Shown here: one piece after another, positions 17,238 through 29,005 of the stretch
Position numbering within the stretch: position 1 is the stretch's first letter
Layout: each line of letters opens with the position of its first letter
NCBI RefSeq assembly: GCF_016107525.1
Contig: NZ_JABASR010000011.1
Span: forward strand, 62,001 to 126,000
Length of the DNA: 64,000 nt
Origin: Psychrobacter aquimaris
Lineage (GTDB): Bacteria > Pseudomonadota > Gammaproteobacteria > Pseudomonadales > Moraxellaceae
Reading direction: 5' to 3'
Translations under genes and position numbers: made by a program
The notes under the pieces: model-generated
Database searches by the model: none
Told to the model about the DNA's origin: nothing
Seen by the model: only the letters and a program-made list of their open reading frames with translations

Positions 17238-18674
17238 GTGAGCAACGCTGATACCTTACGCCAATTACATCAAGACCACTTAAGCAACTATAATAATCAA
17301 GAGCAACAAGCGATTGAGTTGATGGGGTTATTGAATAAGCTCTATAATGAGCAAGACGTACAAGTGACCTTGTTCGGTGACACGTTAAATACGACGTCAG
17401 TTGGTCAAATATTGGCATTGCATCAAAAAGTAGCACTGCGTAACCAAGACGCCAAATCTATTGATATCGCTGACACTTTAGCCATGGTTAAAGCGCTAGC
17501 GGCTAACGATAAGCTTCAGTCAGCACAGGTTGATGTTGGCCAATTAATCGCCAATGACAGTGATTTAGAAGCAGCACTTCAAGCGGCTAATATTGATGAC
17601 AGTACGGTTAATCCAGCGACTGATGTTGTGCTATACGGTTTTGGTCGTATTGGTCGTATTTTAACGCGCCTACTACTGTCACAAGCATCAAGTGCGAAAG
17701 GCTTGCAGCTAAAAGCCATCGTCGTACGTCCTGCGGCAGCGGGCGATTTGGCCAAACGCGCATCATTGCTAGAGCGTGATTCGATTCATGGTAGCTTTGC
17801 TGGTGGCGTCGTGGTTGATGATGAAAACAATGGCTTGATTATTAATGGGCGCTTTGTTCAGGTTATCTATGCCAAAGATCCAAGCGAGATTGACTATACT
17901 GCCTACGGTATTAATGATGCATTAGTGATTGACAATACGGGTATCTGGAAAGACGAAGCGGGCCTTGGCAAGCATTTGCAATCGACTGGCGTGAAAAAAG
18001 TACTATTAACAGCCCCAGCTGGTGGTGAGATTAAAAACGTTGTTTATGGTGTGAATAACGATACAGTCGGTGAAGATACAATCGTTAGTGCGGCGAGCTG
18101 TACCACTAACGCAATTACGCCGACGTTAAAAGTGTTGAACGATGAATACGGTATCGAAAATGGTCACGTTGAAACGATTCACTCATTCACTAACGATCAG
18201 AATCTCATTGATAACTATCATAAAGCGGATCGCCGTGGTCGTAGTGCCGTATTAAATATGGTTATTACCAGTACGGGTGCTGCTAAAGCCGTCGGTAAAG
18301 CGCTACCAGAGCTTAGTGGTAAACTAACGGGTAATGCCATCCGTGTACCAACGCCAAACGTCAGCTTAGCGATTTTAAACTTGAATCTTAAAACAGCACC
18401 AGAAAATGCTGATGCCTTGAACGATTTTATGCGTAAAGTATCTAATAGCAGTCAGTGGCAAACACAGATTGCTTATACGGATTCGACTGAAGCAGTATCG
18501 ACTGACTTTGTTGGTGATACGCATGTCGGTATCGTCGATGCACAAGCTACTATTTTGACTGATAACCATGCTATCGTTTATATTTGGTATGACAATGAAG
18601 TAGGCTACAGTACCCAAGTATTACGTTTGGCGACGCAAATGGCAGGCATTAGTTACACTAAAATTCCAGCATAA
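17238..18674 (+). CDS. gap: Glyceraldehyde-3-phosphate dehydrogenase, long form
   Basis: NAD(P)-dependent oxidation of glyceraldehyde 3-phosphate in glycolysis/gluconeogenesis. The protein (478 residues from GTG 17238) has an extra N-terminal domain of about 125 residues. The Rossmann motif YGFGRIGR follows at about 134. The catalytic segment SAASCTTNAITP has the nucleophile at Cys288, and the family ending includes WYDNEVGYS. Typical GAPDH is about 335 residues; this long class occurs in Pseudomonas and Acinetobacter. I chose GTG 17238 because AAGGA lies eight bases upstream; the ATG at 17229 would overlap that ribosome site. Single gene followed by a hairpin. Activity confident, physiological direction inferred. 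Confidence 0.9.
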   Translation: MSNADTLRQLHQDHLSNYNNQEQQAIELMGLLNKLYNEQDVQVTLFGDTLNTTSVGQILALHQKVALRNQDAKSIDIADTLAMVKALAANDKLQSAQVDVGQLIANDSDLEAALQAANIDDSTVNPATDVVLYGFGRIGRILTRLLLSQASSAKGLQLKAIVVRPAAAGDLAKRASLLERDSIHGSFAGGVVVDDENNGLIINGRFVQVIYAKDPSEIDYTAYGINDALVIDNTGIWKDEAGLGKHLQSTGVKKVLLTAPAGGEIKNVVYGVNNDTVGEDTIVSAASCTTNAITPTLKVLNDEYGIENGHVETIHSFTNDQNLIDNYHKADRRGRSAVLNMVITSTGAAKAVGKALPELSGKLTGNAIRVPTPNVSLAILNLNLKTAPENADALNDFMRKVSNSSQWQTQIAYTDSTEAVSTDFVGDTHVGIVDAQATILTDNHAIVYIWYDNEVGYSTQVLRLATQMAGISYTKIPA

Positions 18675-18792
18675 AACGCCAACGCTATTGCAGTGACATG
18701 CCCACAAAATAATTTTGTCAAGAGTATATCAAGGCAGAGTTTATTTGAAGTAACTGCTCGATCGTTGGTCATAAGATTAAATGCCGTATTCA

Positions 18793-18825
18793 AACACCCG
18801 ATAGTCTGATTGGTTATCGGGTGTT
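18793..18825 (+). terminator. Hairpin after gap, possible terminator
   Basis: Perfect 11-bp stem AACACCCGATA / TATCGGGTGTT with an 11-base loop, but no T-run follows. It may protect the 3' end or act as a weak terminator before obg. Confidence 0.5.
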
Positions 18826-18941
18826 ATCGTCACAAGGATTGCAGCGACAAGTACGCTTTCTGCAACCCTTGTGTTGGCAAAACATAGTAAAAACCTAAAA
18901 TACAGCCGTTGGTTGTAACCAGTTTATAAACTGGATTGTAA

Positions 18942-20174
<1,233 letters not shown>

Positions 20175-20253
20175 GCTAACACGCTTGAGCTGATATACTT
20201 GAATTTTTTAGATCAATCCCCGTAACTAATTCACATAAGAGACAGGAGTTTAT

Positions 20254-21426
20254 ATGGCAGGTGACATAGAAAACACGACCGAAGAAGCAAGGTTTGTTAA
20301 GCAAACTCGCAACTTTAATATTCAGCGCGTTATTGTCAAGATTGGCTCATCGTTGTTAACCAATAACGGTCGAGGGCTGGATCGAACTGCCATATACGAG
20401 TGGGCAAAGCAGATCGCTAAATTGCACAAACAAGGTGTCGAAGTACTGCTAGTATCGTCCGGTGCCGTTGCTGAAGGTGTGGTACGAATGAACCTTGAGG
20501 AGCGCCCCAAGAAACTAGCCGCACTACAGGCCTGTGCTTCTATTGGTCAAATGGGTTTGATTGAAACTTGGTGGTCAGCATTAATTCAACATGGTATCCA
20601 AAGTTCTCAACTATTACTAACCCATGATGATTTGTCCAATCGTAGCCGTTATTTGAATACGACGGGCGCGCTAACGCAACTACTAGATTGGCGTGTGCTA
20701 CCAGTCATTAATGAAAATGATACCATTACCATTGATGAAATTAAATTTGGTGATAACGATACCTTAGGCGCCATGGCAGCAGCAATGGTTAATGCCGATT
20801 TATATATTATTTTAACCGATCAAGATGGGGTGTTTACGGACAACCCACGTGACAACCCTAATGCCAAAATGATTCGCCAAGAGCGTGCAATGGCGGATTA
20901 CTTATTTGATATTGCAGGGGATGGCGGCAAGCTTGGGCGCGGCGGTATGCTGACCAAAATTCGTGCTGGTCGTCTTGCTGCGATGGGTGGTTGTCCAACG
21001 GTTATCGTGAGCGGTGCTATCGATGATGTTATCACTCGTGTGGTATCAGGCGAAGCGGTGGGTACTTTGTTGACCACCAATGATGAAGACAAAATCATTG
21101 CACGTAAACAATGGCTGGCAGCGCATTTACGTATGTCAGGCTCTCTAATAGTCGATGCAGGCGCAGCAAAAGCAGTAGTCGAACATCACAAGAGCTTGCT
21201 ACCGGTCGGCGTTGTAGAAGTACGCGGTGACTTCGATGAAGGTGATGTGGTTGAGGTGGTGCATCAAGATACGGGCGAGCGTTTAGCCGTTGGACAAGTG
21301 AACTTCTCATCTCGTGATGCTTGCCGAGTGGCTCGTGAGCGTACTGAGCAGTTTGATAGAATCCTTGGTAACAATGAAGAGCGTGTGGTCATGGTACACC
21401 GTGATAATTTAGCGCTGACCATGTAG
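20254..21426 (+). CDS. proB: Glutamate 5-kinase
   Basis: First step of proline biosynthesis: ATP-dependent phosphorylation of glutamate to gamma-glutamyl phosphate. The 390-residue protein has an amino-acid-kinase domain (IVKIGSSLLT at about 28, VSSGAVAEG, GDNDTLGAMAA, LTDQDGVFTDNPR). A C-terminal PUA domain (about 292-385) follows, as in E. coli ProB. Start ATG 20254 is preceded by AGGAG. It follows obg by 79 bases, a neighbourhood (obg-proB) common in Pseudomonadales, so the two may be cotranscribed. Feedback inhibition by proline is expected from the family. High confidence. Confidence 0.96.
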   Translation: MAGDIENTTEEARFVKQTRNFNIQRVIVKIGSSLLTNNGRGLDRTAIYEWAKQIAKLHKQGVEVLLVSSGAVAEGVVRMNLEERPKKLAALQACASIGQMGLIETWWSALIQHGIQSSQLLLTHDDLSNRSRYLNTTGALTQLLDWRVLPVINENDTITIDEIKFGDNDTLGAMAAAMVNADLYIILTDQDGVFTDNPRDNPNAKMIRQERAMADYLFDIAGDGGKLGRGGMLTKIRAGRLAAMGGCPTVIVSGAIDDVITRVVSGEAVGTLLTTNDEDKIIARKQWLAAHLRMSGSLIVDAGAAKAVVEHHKSLLPVGVVEVRGDFDEGDVVEVVHQDTGERLAVGQVNFSSRDACRVARERTEQFDRILGNNEERVVMVHRDNLALTM

Positions 21427-21653
21427 ACCACTCATGGTATTTATCCGATTTTAGTTATAAGCACGATACTATCAATTAAAGATTAACGGCAAATGACGCT
21501 CTAAAACTCTAAATGCTTTTAATGGTTATTAACCTGCTGATTGTTAACACGATCGATATTAACCAATAAATCGTCATTAAACATGTGTGGCTTTTTGTAA
21601 TAGAGTGTCGCTATCTGAACGTTTTAATATTCTTTTATTCAACTTATTTTATC

Positions 21654-21691
21654 CAGCACCGTATTCATTGATGATTATGAATGCGGTGTTG
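21654..21691 (+). promoter_or_regulatory. Stable hairpin in the hemE leader
   Basis: 15-bp stem (arms 21654-21668 and 21677-21691, two G-U pairs) with an eight-base loop, ending only a few bases before the TTGGAG ribosome site of hemE. No real T-tract, so it is more likely a leader structure than a terminator. Confidence 0.6.
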
Positions 21692-21707
21692 TTTTGGAGA
21701 TTTGTAC

Positions 21708-22844
21708 ATGAGTGCTTCAGACAATAGTAACTCGATCCAGCAAGCATTTGCGCCTTTAAAGAACGATAGATTATTACGGGCATTACGCTTTGAATCAATA
21801 GACACCACACCAGTCTGGATGATGCGTCAAGCAGGTCGTTATTTACCAGAATATAAAGCCACTCGTGCGGAAGCGGGCGACTTTATGAGCCTGTGCAAAG
21901 ATACGGACCGCGCCACTGAAGTTACTTTACAGCCACTACGCCGTTATGATTTAGATGCCGCTATCTTATTTAGTGATATTTTGACCATACCTGATGCTAT
22001 GGGTCTAGGCTTATACTTTGAGGCGGGTGAAGGTCCTAAATTTAAACATCCTATTCGCACGCAAGCAGATTTAGATAGATTGCCAGTACTGGAACCCAAT
22101 GACTCTCTTGATTATGTCATGCGTGCAGTGACGAGCATACGCAAAGCATTGAATGGTCAAGTGCCTTTATTTGGTTTCTCTGGTAGTCCATGGACATTGG
22201 CTACCTACATGATCGAAGGCGGCAGCTCAAAAGACTATCGTTATACTAAAGGGTTTTTGTATAGCAATCCTGAGTTTTTGCATCAATTATTAGATAAATT
22301 AGCCACTTCTGTCATTGATTATCTAGATGCACAGGTAGTCGCTGGCGCTCAAATTTTACAGATCTTTGATAGTTGGGGTGGGGCGCTTGGCCATCGTCAG
22401 TTTATCGATTTTTCTCATGCTTATAATAAGCGTATCGTCGCTGAATTAAAAATACGCCATCCGCAAATACCAGTGGTATTATTTACTAAAGGCGGTGGGT
22501 TATGGTTGGACGTGCAAGCAGATAGTCAAGCCGATGTTTTAGGGTTAGATTGGACGATGCCCATTGATCGTGCGCGACAAGTATTGGCTGAAAGTCAGCG
22601 TCAATTGACCAAGCAGCATAAAAAACTACAGAGTAGTAAAGCCATTCAAGGCAACTTGGATCCAGCAACATTGTATGGTTCACCTGCGACGATTCGTGCT
22701 GAAGTAAATGCAATGCTTGACAGTGCTTACGCGAGCGGCGAAAAAACAGGTTATATAGCAAACTTAGGTCATGGTATTACGCAGTGGGTCAATCCTGACA
22801 ATGCCAAAGTATTCATCGATGCGGTGCACGATTATAAAATCTAA
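21708..22844 (+). CDS. hemE: Uroporphyrinogen decarboxylase
   Basis: Converts uroporphyrinogen III to coproporphyrinogen III in heme biosynthesis, in the cytoplasm. The 378-residue protein shows the family signatures [15 protein letters not shown] (N-terminal, with the substrate-binding Arg) and [17 protein letters not shown]. The active-site aspartate lies in the [13 protein letters not shown] segment. I chose ATG 21708 because TTGGAG lies eight bases upstream; an earlier in-frame ATG at 21681 sits inside the leader hairpin. It is a monocistronic-looking gene 281 bases after proB. High confidence. Confidence 0.96.
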   Translation: MSASDNSNSIQQAFAPLKNDRLLRALRFESIDTTPVWMMRQAGRYLPEYKATRAEAGDFMSLCKDTDRATEVTLQPLRRYDLDAAILFSDILTIPDAMGLGLYFEAGEGPKFKHPIRTQADLDRLPVLEPNDSLDYVMRAVTSIRKALNGQVPLFGFSGSPWTLATYMIEGGSSKDYRYTKGFLYSNPEFLHQLLDKLATSVIDYLDAQVVAGAQILQIFDSWGGALGHRQFIDFSHAYNKRIVAELKIRHPQIPVVLFTKGGGLWLDVQADSQADVLGLDWTMPIDRARQVLAESQRQLTKQHKKLQSSKAIQGNLDPATLYGSPATIRAEVNAMLDSAYASGEKTGYIANLGHGITQWVNPDNAKVFIDAVHDYKI

Positions 22845-22954
22845 AAGCATTAGAGTCTAAAAATGACAAGGTTTAAGCCTATAGGCGTGCTTTCTATCTA
22901 GGATTTGTTTAACAAATACTGATATTTACCAAGTAAAAGAAAAAGGGATATCTT

Positions 22955-24022
22955 ATGATTTCAGCAGCGATTGTTGGTGGTACAGGTTATACGGGTATTG
23001 AGCTGATTCGCTTGTTATCTGCGCATCCTGAAGTATCTATTGATTTGCTAACCTCGCGTAGCGAAGCTGGTACACGAGCTGATGAGATATTTCCAAGCTT
23101 ACGCGGTATATCCGATATTGTCTTTAGCGACTTGGGTGATGATACGCTTGCAACGCTGCAAAAGTGTGATGTGGTCTTTTTTGCGACCCCACATGGCGTA
23201 GCGATGAAGCAAGCAGAAGCGCTGACGCAAGCTGGTGTGAAAGTCATTGATTTGGCCGCAGATTTTCGTTTGCAGTCACTGTCCGATTTTGAGCACTGGT
23301 ATCAGCAGTCGCATGCTTGTCCTGAGCTGCTAAAGACAGCTGTTTATGGCTTACCTGAAGTCAATCGCGATAAGCTTGCCAATGCTTTAGTCGTCGGTAA
23401 TCCTGGCTGTTACCCGACCACGGCTATTTTGGGTTTGAAACCAATAATCGACATGCAAAATGAGCAAGTAGAGAGACTGGTAGAATCACGTATCGTTATT
23501 GATGCAAAGTCTGGTGTTTCTGGCGCTGGGCGTCAAGCCAAACTTGCGCTTAATTATGCTGAAACTACTGATAACTTTAAAGCTTATAGCGTTGAAGGTC
23601 ATCGACATCTACCTGAGATAGAGCAGGGCGTGGCGCAGTTATTAGACAGTCAGTTTACCCATCGCATTCGTTTTTTACCGCATCTTGTGCCGATGATACG
23701 TGGCATGCTGAGCTCTATTCATCTTGAGCTGACGGATGCTGGCGCTGCCATAGATTGGCAGCAGATATTTGAAACATGTTATGAATCAGAAGCGTTTATT
23801 GATGTCATGCCAAAAGGCATTTATCCAGATACCCGTAGTGTCCGCGCCAGCAACCGTTTACGCATTGCTGTGCATCAAGACAATGAGCGTGCGGAGTTGA
23901 CAGTGATTGTTGTACAAGACAATTTGGTAAAAGGCGCCGCAGGACAAGCTGTACAAAACATGAATGTCATGTTCGGATTCGATGAAACAATGGGTCTAAA
24001 CTTTGCACCTATTGTCCCGTAG
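22955..24022 (+). CDS. argC: N-acetyl-gamma-glutamyl-phosphate reductase
   Basis: NADPH-dependent reduction of N-acetylglutamyl phosphate to the semialdehyde, third step of arginine biosynthesis. The 355-residue protein begins with a Rossmann motif (AIVGGTGYTGIELIRLL) and carries the catalytic cysteine in VGNPGCYPTT (Cys152). It belongs to the type 1 family. Start ATG 22955 follows an AAAAGGGATA site. The next gene is a DUF6776-type membrane protein, the same order as argC-PA0663 in Pseudomonas as I recall it. High confidence. Confidence 0.96.
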   Translation: MISAAIVGGTGYTGIELIRLLSAHPEVSIDLLTSRSEAGTRADEIFPSLRGISDIVFSDLGDDTLATLQKCDVVFFATPHGVAMKQAEALTQAGVKVIDLAADFRLQSLSDFEHWYQQSHACPELLKTAVYGLPEVNRDKLANALVVGNPGCYPTTAILGLKPIIDMQNEQVERLVESRIVIDAKSGVSGAGRQAKLALNYAETTDNFKAYSVEGHRHLPEIEQGVAQLLDSQFTHRIRFLPHLVPMIRGMLSSIHLELTDAGAAIDWQQIFETCYESEAFIDVMPKGIYPDTRSVRASNRLRIAVHQDNERAELTVIVVQDNLVKGAAGQAVQNMNVMFGFDETMGLNFAPIVP

Positions 24023-24125
24023 CAGATGTTTAGCTATGGTTAAATCATTCACATTTATGGTGCTAGGTATTGATTATAAATTCCGCTATAATAACTTGCC
24101 CTTACTGTTAAGAGATATTGTCTAA

Positions 24126-24998
24126 ATGCGTGTCAAGCTTGTACGACGCTTTTTCTCACAGCCCGCACTTTCATCGTGCAAAGACTCTGATTTCTATCAT
24201 TTAGAGTGTAGACCGCATTCTCTTAAAACCAATGCTAGCTCAGTAACTACGGTAGCGGTAGGTAGTACCCAACGAGGGGCATCTACACTGGTGTTGGCTT
24301 TATTTGTCGTTGTCATATTGGTGACCGCCATTGTTGGGTTGATATTTGGTCATAAATTAGGATATCAGCGTGGCTTTCATTCTATGCAAACTGAAAGCAA
24401 GCAAGCGATGATCAATAGCACTGAGGCGACTGAAGCCCTTGAGGATTTACGTCTTAGTCATAAAATAGCGACCAATCAAGCTGCTACTGCTAAGCAGGAG
24501 CTGGCGATTAGCTTGGCTAACATTAAAGAGTTGCGTGAAAACCAGCAAGAATTAACGGTTGAGAATAGACAAGTCTCTCAGCTAAATGAGTTATATGCTG
24601 ATGTCATTCGTGACAAAGGCGGCATGCCTCTACAAGTAATAGCAGCAAAGATTGAGCCATTACCTGAAAATGCTTTTGAATATGGTTTCGATATAGGTAT
24701 GCTTGCTAGTGATGGCAAAGCCAAACGCTTAAAGCCAACGTTGACGTTGCTCAATGACGATGATTTTGTAGAGGTGCCTCTAGATCCTCCAGTTTATACT
24801 ATTGAAGGTATCGTTCGTATTCGTGGTCGTTTCATGATGCCATCAGGGTTTAGACCGTTACAAGTTAAACTCAGCTTACAAGCTGACGGACAACAAGTGG
24901 AGCAGCTCTATGATTGGAAGCTTGGCGACCGAGTTGATAATATGCCGCTATCACTTTTAGATTTACCCGAAGTCGACGAAAGCCCGATTGAGCCTTAG
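24126..24998 (+). CDS. Membrane-anchored coiled-coil protein, DUF6776-like
   Basis: A 290-residue protein with a basic N-terminal tail, one transmembrane helix at about 53-75, a coiled-coil-like Glu/Gln/Leu-rich segment at about 95-165, and a beta-rich C-terminal domain (about 165-285). The domain order and the position right after argC resemble DUF6776 proteins of Pseudomonadales, whose function is unknown. In Pseudomonas the following genes are a bactofilin and erpA; here clpS follows instead. The family assignment is by architecture and context, so moderate. Confidence 0.7.
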   Translation: MRVKLVRRFFSQPALSSCKDSDFYHLECRPHSLKTNASSVTTVAVGSTQRGASTLVLALFVVVILVTAIVGLIFGHKLGYQRGFHSMQTESKQAMINSTEATEALEDLRLSHKIATNQAATAKQELAISLANIKELRENQQELTVENRQVSQLNELYADVIRDKGGMPLQVIAAKIEPLPENAFEYGFDIGMLASDGKAKRLKPTLTLLNDDDFVEVPLDPPVYTIEGIVRIRGRFMMPSGFRPLQVKLSLQADGQQVEQLYDWKLGDRVDNMPLSLLDLPEVDESPIEP

Positions 24999-25100
24999 TC
25001 TATTCATATTTAAGAGCGCTATAATAAGCATTGCGTTTACTAACCTTTGTTAGCACTCTTTATTCTGTTATAAATATAACCATTAATTTGTATTCTAATT

Positions 25101-25508
25101 ATGATAAAACAAACCATATTGCAAGCGTTGCCAACTGTTGCTGATTGGCACTTTCCAACTATACCTGCTCACCGTGCGCAAGATGGCGATACGGACGGCG
25201 AAACCTCACCACAAGCAGATGTACTGGTAGCAGAGCCAGAAGTGGCAAAGCCGCCTATGTATGCAGTCGTTATGTATAATGATAATTATACGCCGATGGA
25301 GTTCGTCGTTTACATTTTGCAGTCGGAATTCCGTCATAGTATGGATTCGGCAGTCGAAGTTATGCTAACGATTCATAACAGCAGCAAAGGCATTGCTGGT
25401 ATTTATCCTAAAGATATCGCTGAGACTAAAGCCAAAAAGGTAAACAGTCTGGCACACCGTGAAGGGTATCCATTATTGACCCAGATTGAGCCACATCAAG
25501 GCGAATAA
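25101..25508 (+). CDS. clpS: ATP-dependent Clp protease adaptor ClpS
   Basis: ClpS delivers N-end-rule substrates to ClpAP. The core domain (about 52-130) has the conserved KPPMYAVVMYNDNYTPMEFV entry (Asn-Asp binding pocket), and the EVMLTIHNSSKGIAGIYPKDIAETK helix region. Length 135 against about 106 in E. coli, because of a longer N-terminal tail rich in Asp/Pro/Val; this tail in the family is needed to regulate ClpA. clpA is the next gene but lies 747 bases downstream. No strong Shine-Dalgarno is seen before ATG 25101. High confidence for the family. Confidence 0.94.
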   Translation: MIKQTILQALPTVADWHFPTIPAHRAQDGDTDGETSPQADVLVAEPEVAKPPMYAVVMYNDNYTPMEFVVYILQSEFRHSMDSAVEVMLTIHNSSKGIAGIYPKDIAETKAKKVNSLAHREGYPLLTQIEPHQGE

Positions 25509-26255
25509 GGAGATAATTTAAACGTTAATTTAGAGTTTTTATTTTCTTTCCGTGTTTCTATCTTATTATTTCCAATAGTCTTATCGTTTAGAAGTGCTGA
25601 TAAGCTCTAAAAATCACGCATCGTGAGCTTGATAGGCACTCTGTATCCAAACAGTCATCCTTACATTCCTTGCTATAAAAATGCCCTATCATTCATTGTT
25701 ATTCCTACAACAACCTTGATTTCTATTTAATATATCCTTATATATTAGATAGGCGCATCAAATAGCAGTCTAAAATTTATAGAGATTGCTGCTGCATTTG
25801 TATCATTTTCTAGTCGTCCTATATGTTTGAATTGTCTATGATTTAGCCAGTTAACGGCTTAAAATAAAGTCATGTGTCTCTTTCATTCTCTCACTTATTA
25901 TTCTAATTCCAATTTCTCTTTTATTTGCTCAGCTTTCCAAGCTTGCATACTATTTCATTAGTATAAATAGCGATGCATAGTATCGCCTTGATACATTTTA
26001 GTCTGTGTTAATAGATTGACTCTTCTTAAGTATCGTGTTGAGATAAAGAAAAGCAAGTATGAGTGATAAAAACTCTTAATTGGTGATAAGTAGATAGCAC
26101 TGCTACTTGAGTAATACATGGTCAATATCATTTAGCGCTGTCTTTTGATAATACAGATTTAGCCCTTGAACAATCCATCTGTCGCCCTGATTTACTTACT
26201 AACTCATTCATAAAGCTATCAATTATAAAGATAGGTATAACCGTAGGAAGTCGTT
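25509..26255. other. Long non-coding gap between clpS and clpA
   Basis: 747 AT-rich bases with no open frame of note and no tRNA-like fold that I can see. A weak nested hairpin (AAGCTC 25602-25607 / GAGCTT 25625-25630 with CACG/CGTG inside) may end the clpS transcript. The rest is unexplained; clpA must have its own promoter here or be reached by readthrough. Confidence 0.5.
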
Positions 26256-28829
26256 ATGTTAAGTCGTCATCTTGAAGTTTCTTTGCGTTTAGCAATGACA
26301 CTTGCGCGCCAAAAATCGCATGAGTACCTCACTGTTGAACATCTATTATTGGCGTTATTAGAGAATACTCACGCTGCCAATACGTTAACTGCCTGTAATG
26401 CCAATGTTTCAACGCTGCGTACTGAGTTGGAAGCTTACATCAATAAGCATACGCCAACGGTAGACGCAGACACGGAGCAGTCACCGCAGCCAACCCAAAG
26501 CTTCGATCGTATTCTGCAGCGCGCTATTTTCCATGTGCAGTCTATTGGCGGTGGTCGTTTGGTCGAAGGCTCAGATATCTTAGTGTCGATGTTCTCAGAG
26601 CATGATACTTATGCGGTTTATTTGCTCAAAAAGCAAGGTATTAGCCGTCTTGAGCTGACCCAGTACTTATCGCATGGTCAAGATAAAGACGAGCCATCAG
26701 AGCCACGTGCTTCTATGACTGGCGAGCGCCGCAGTGCTTCAGAAAAAACCAGTAAAGATCCTTTGGTTGAGTTTGCGACTAACCTAAACCAGCGTGCTGC
26801 TGAAGGTAAGACTGACCCATTAATTGGACGTGGCCCCGAAATTGAGCGCGCCGCTCAAGTGTTATGCCGTCGCCGTAAAAATAACCCGTTATTGGTTGGT
26901 GAGCCAGGCGTCGGTAAAACCTCGATTGCTGAAGGCTTGGCGTGGTTGATTATCAATGATAAAGCACCAAAGCCGTTAAATGGCTGTGTGATTTATAGCC
27001 TTGATATTGGCTCATTAATCGCCGGTACTAAATATCGCGGTGATTTCGAAAAACGCATGAAGTCGCTGCTCGATGCGCTAAAGAAAAAGCCCAATGCGAT
27101 CTTGTTTATTGATGAGATTCATATGATTATTGGCGCAGGGTCGTCAATGAGCAGCAATATGGACGTATCAAATTTGATTAAGCCAGCACTTGCTAATGGT
27201 GAACTGCGCTGTATCGGCTCAACCACCTTTACCGAATACCGTCAAGTGTTTGAAAAAGATCATGCATTGTCACGTCGTTTCCAGAAAATTGACGTTAAAG
27301 AGCCAAGTGTTGACGATACGATTGATATTTTACGCGGTCTTAAACCACGTTATGAAGAATTTCATAACGTCGAATATACCGATGAAGCATTGGTCACCGC
27401 CGTTCAATTATCTGCTAAGCATATTCACGAGCGTTTTTTACCAGATAAAGCGATTGATGTGATTGACGAAGCAGGTGCCTATAAGCGTTTAGGTGTGATT
27501 CCTGATGCTGACGATATCGATGCAGAAGAAAGCTTCATTGCAGATATAGAGCAAGATTTTGATGCACAGATCGATGCTGATACCGAGGGTCTCGATGGTG
27601 ACACGTATAGTGATAGCGAAATGCAGGATGAAGCAGAAACTGCAAAAGCCAATGACCGTGCCCAATCTTTCAGTGATGCAAAAAGTGCCAAAGCTAAGAA
27701 AAAACCACCGATGAAAATCGATGTGGCAGATATTGAAGCGATTGTTGCTAAGCTTGCACGTATTCCCCCTAAGTCAGTATCGAGTGATGATAAGAGTATT
27801 CTTCAGCACTTAGATCGTGATCTTAAGCACTTAGTGTTTGGTCAAGATGAGGCAATTGAAACATTAGCCGATGCAATTAAGCTATCGCGTGCCGGTCTCA
27901 AAGCACCAGATAAGCCAATTGGTTCCTTCATGTTTGCTGGCCCTACTGGGGTGGGTAAAACCGAAGTTTCACGTCAATTGGCAAATTTGTTAGGCGTAGA
28001 ACTGGTTCGTTTTGATATGTCAGAATATATGGAAGCCCATACCGCATCGCGTCTAATTGGTGCGCCTCCTGGCTATGTCGGTTATGATCAAGGTGGTTTG
28101 CTGACTGAAAAAATCAACCAACATCCACATTGTGTCTTATTACTTGATGAAATTGAAAAAGCGCATCCTGATGTCTTCAACTTGTTACTGCAAGTCATGG
28201 ATCATGGTACGTTGACTGATAACAATGGTCGTGTGGCTATCTTTAAGCAAGTCATTGTTATTATGACGACCAACGTCGGTGCTGATAGTATTAGCCGCTC
28301 TTCGATGGGCTTTACTCAGCAAGACCATAGTCGTGATAATACGGAATCGCTAAAACGTGTCTTTACGCCAGAGTTCCGTAACCGTCTAGATGCCATCATC
28401 CAATTTAACCCACTAGATACCTCAGTGGTGGTGTCTGTAGTTGATAAGTTCTTGGTTGAGCTACAAGTCCAGCTTGATGATAAACAAGTCACCTTAGAGA
28501 TTGATGACGAAGTACGCGATTACTTGGCCAACAAAGGCTATGATCGCCTAATGGGTGCACGTCCAATGCAGCGTCTGATTCAAGATGAGATCAAAAAGCC
28601 ATTGGCAAGTATGATTTTGTTTGGTGATTTGGTCAATGGCGGGGTAGTACATCTTACTTTAGAGCCTAAAGCTGATGATGAGCAAGATGATGATTCTGTC
28701 AAGCTTGATAAGTACAGTGGCAAGACGGATTATAAGTCTACAGATAAAGGATCAGCGGATAGTCGTATTATCTTGACAGTCGTTGAGACTCATGCGCCGC
28801 ATCCCGACTCTGAGTCACTTGCCAGCTAA
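26256..28829 (+). CDS. clpA: ATP-dependent Clp protease ATP-binding subunit ClpA
   Basis: AAA+ unfoldase that feeds substrates to ClpP. The 857-residue protein has the N domain (about 1-150), D1 with Walker [10 protein letters not shown] and [10 protein letters not shown], and D2 with Walker [10 protein letters not shown] and the substrate-pore segment [14 protein letters not shown]. coli ClpA is 758 residues. The excess comes from an acidic insert at about 412-482, between D1 and D2, and a charged C-terminal tail of about 45 residues. Start ATG 26256 has GTAGGAAG upstream. It acts with ClpS encoded just before it. High confidence. Confidence 0.95.
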   Translation: MLSRHLEVSLRLAMTLARQKSHEYLTVEHLLLALLENTHAANTLTACNANVSTLRTELEAYINKHTPTVDADTEQSPQPTQSFDRILQRAIFHVQSIGGGRLVEGSDILVSMFSEHDTYAVYLLKKQGISRLELTQYLSHGQDKDEPSEPRASMTGERRSASEKTSKDPLVEFATNLNQRAAEGKTDPLIGRGPEIERAAQVLCRRRKNNPLLVGEPGVGKTSIAEGLAWLIINDKAPKPLNGCVIYSLDIGSLIAGTKYRGDFEKRMKSLLDALKKKPNAILFIDEIHMIIGAGSSMSSNMDVSNLIKPALANGELRCIGSTTFTEYRQVFEKDHALSRRFQKIDVKEPSVDDTIDILRGLKPRYEEFHNVEYTDEALVTAVQLSAKHIHERFLPDKAIDVIDEAGAYKRLGVIPDADDIDAEESFIADIEQDFDAQIDADTEGLDGDTYSDSEMQDEAETAKANDRAQSFSDAKSAKAKKKPPMKIDVADIEAIVAKLARIPPKSVSSDDKSILQHLDRDLKHLVFGQDEAIETLADAIKLSRAGLKAPDKPIGSFMFAGPTGVGKTEVSRQLANLLGVELVRFDMSEYMEAHTASRLIGAPPGYVGYDQGGLLTEKINQHPHCVLLLDEIEKAHPDVFNLLLQVMDHGTLTDNNGRVAIFKQVIVIMTTNVGADSISRSSMGFTQQDHSRDNTESLKRVFTPEFRNRLDAIIQFNPLDTSVVVSVVDKFLVELQVQLDDKQVTLEIDDEVRDYLANKGYDRLMGARPMQRLIQDEIKKPLASMILFGDLVNGGVVHLTLEPKADDEQDDDSVKLDKYSGKTDYKSTDKGSADSRIILTVVETHAPHPDSESLAS

Positions 28830-28852
28830 GTTTTTGCTACTAATATAATCAT

Positions 28853-28887
28853 AACGGTTACCATGTTACTGTGGTAGCCGTTTTTTT
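28853..28887 (+). terminator. Intrinsic terminator after clpA
   Basis: Stem AACGGTTACCA (28853-28863) / TGGTAGCCGTT (28872-28882), one G-U pair, followed by seven T. Confidence 0.9.
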
Positions 28888-29005
28888 ATTGCTATAATTC
28901 ATAACAAAACTAAAGTATGAAATCACTAGCTTTCATGTGTGAGGTTGGTTCATGTATCATTACCCGATATTTATCTAATTGATAACAAATATAACAGGAC
29001 ATACT

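Noticed and set aside
18793-18825. Hairpin after gap as a full terminator
   Set aside because: The stem is perfect but no T-run follows, so I list it only as possible.
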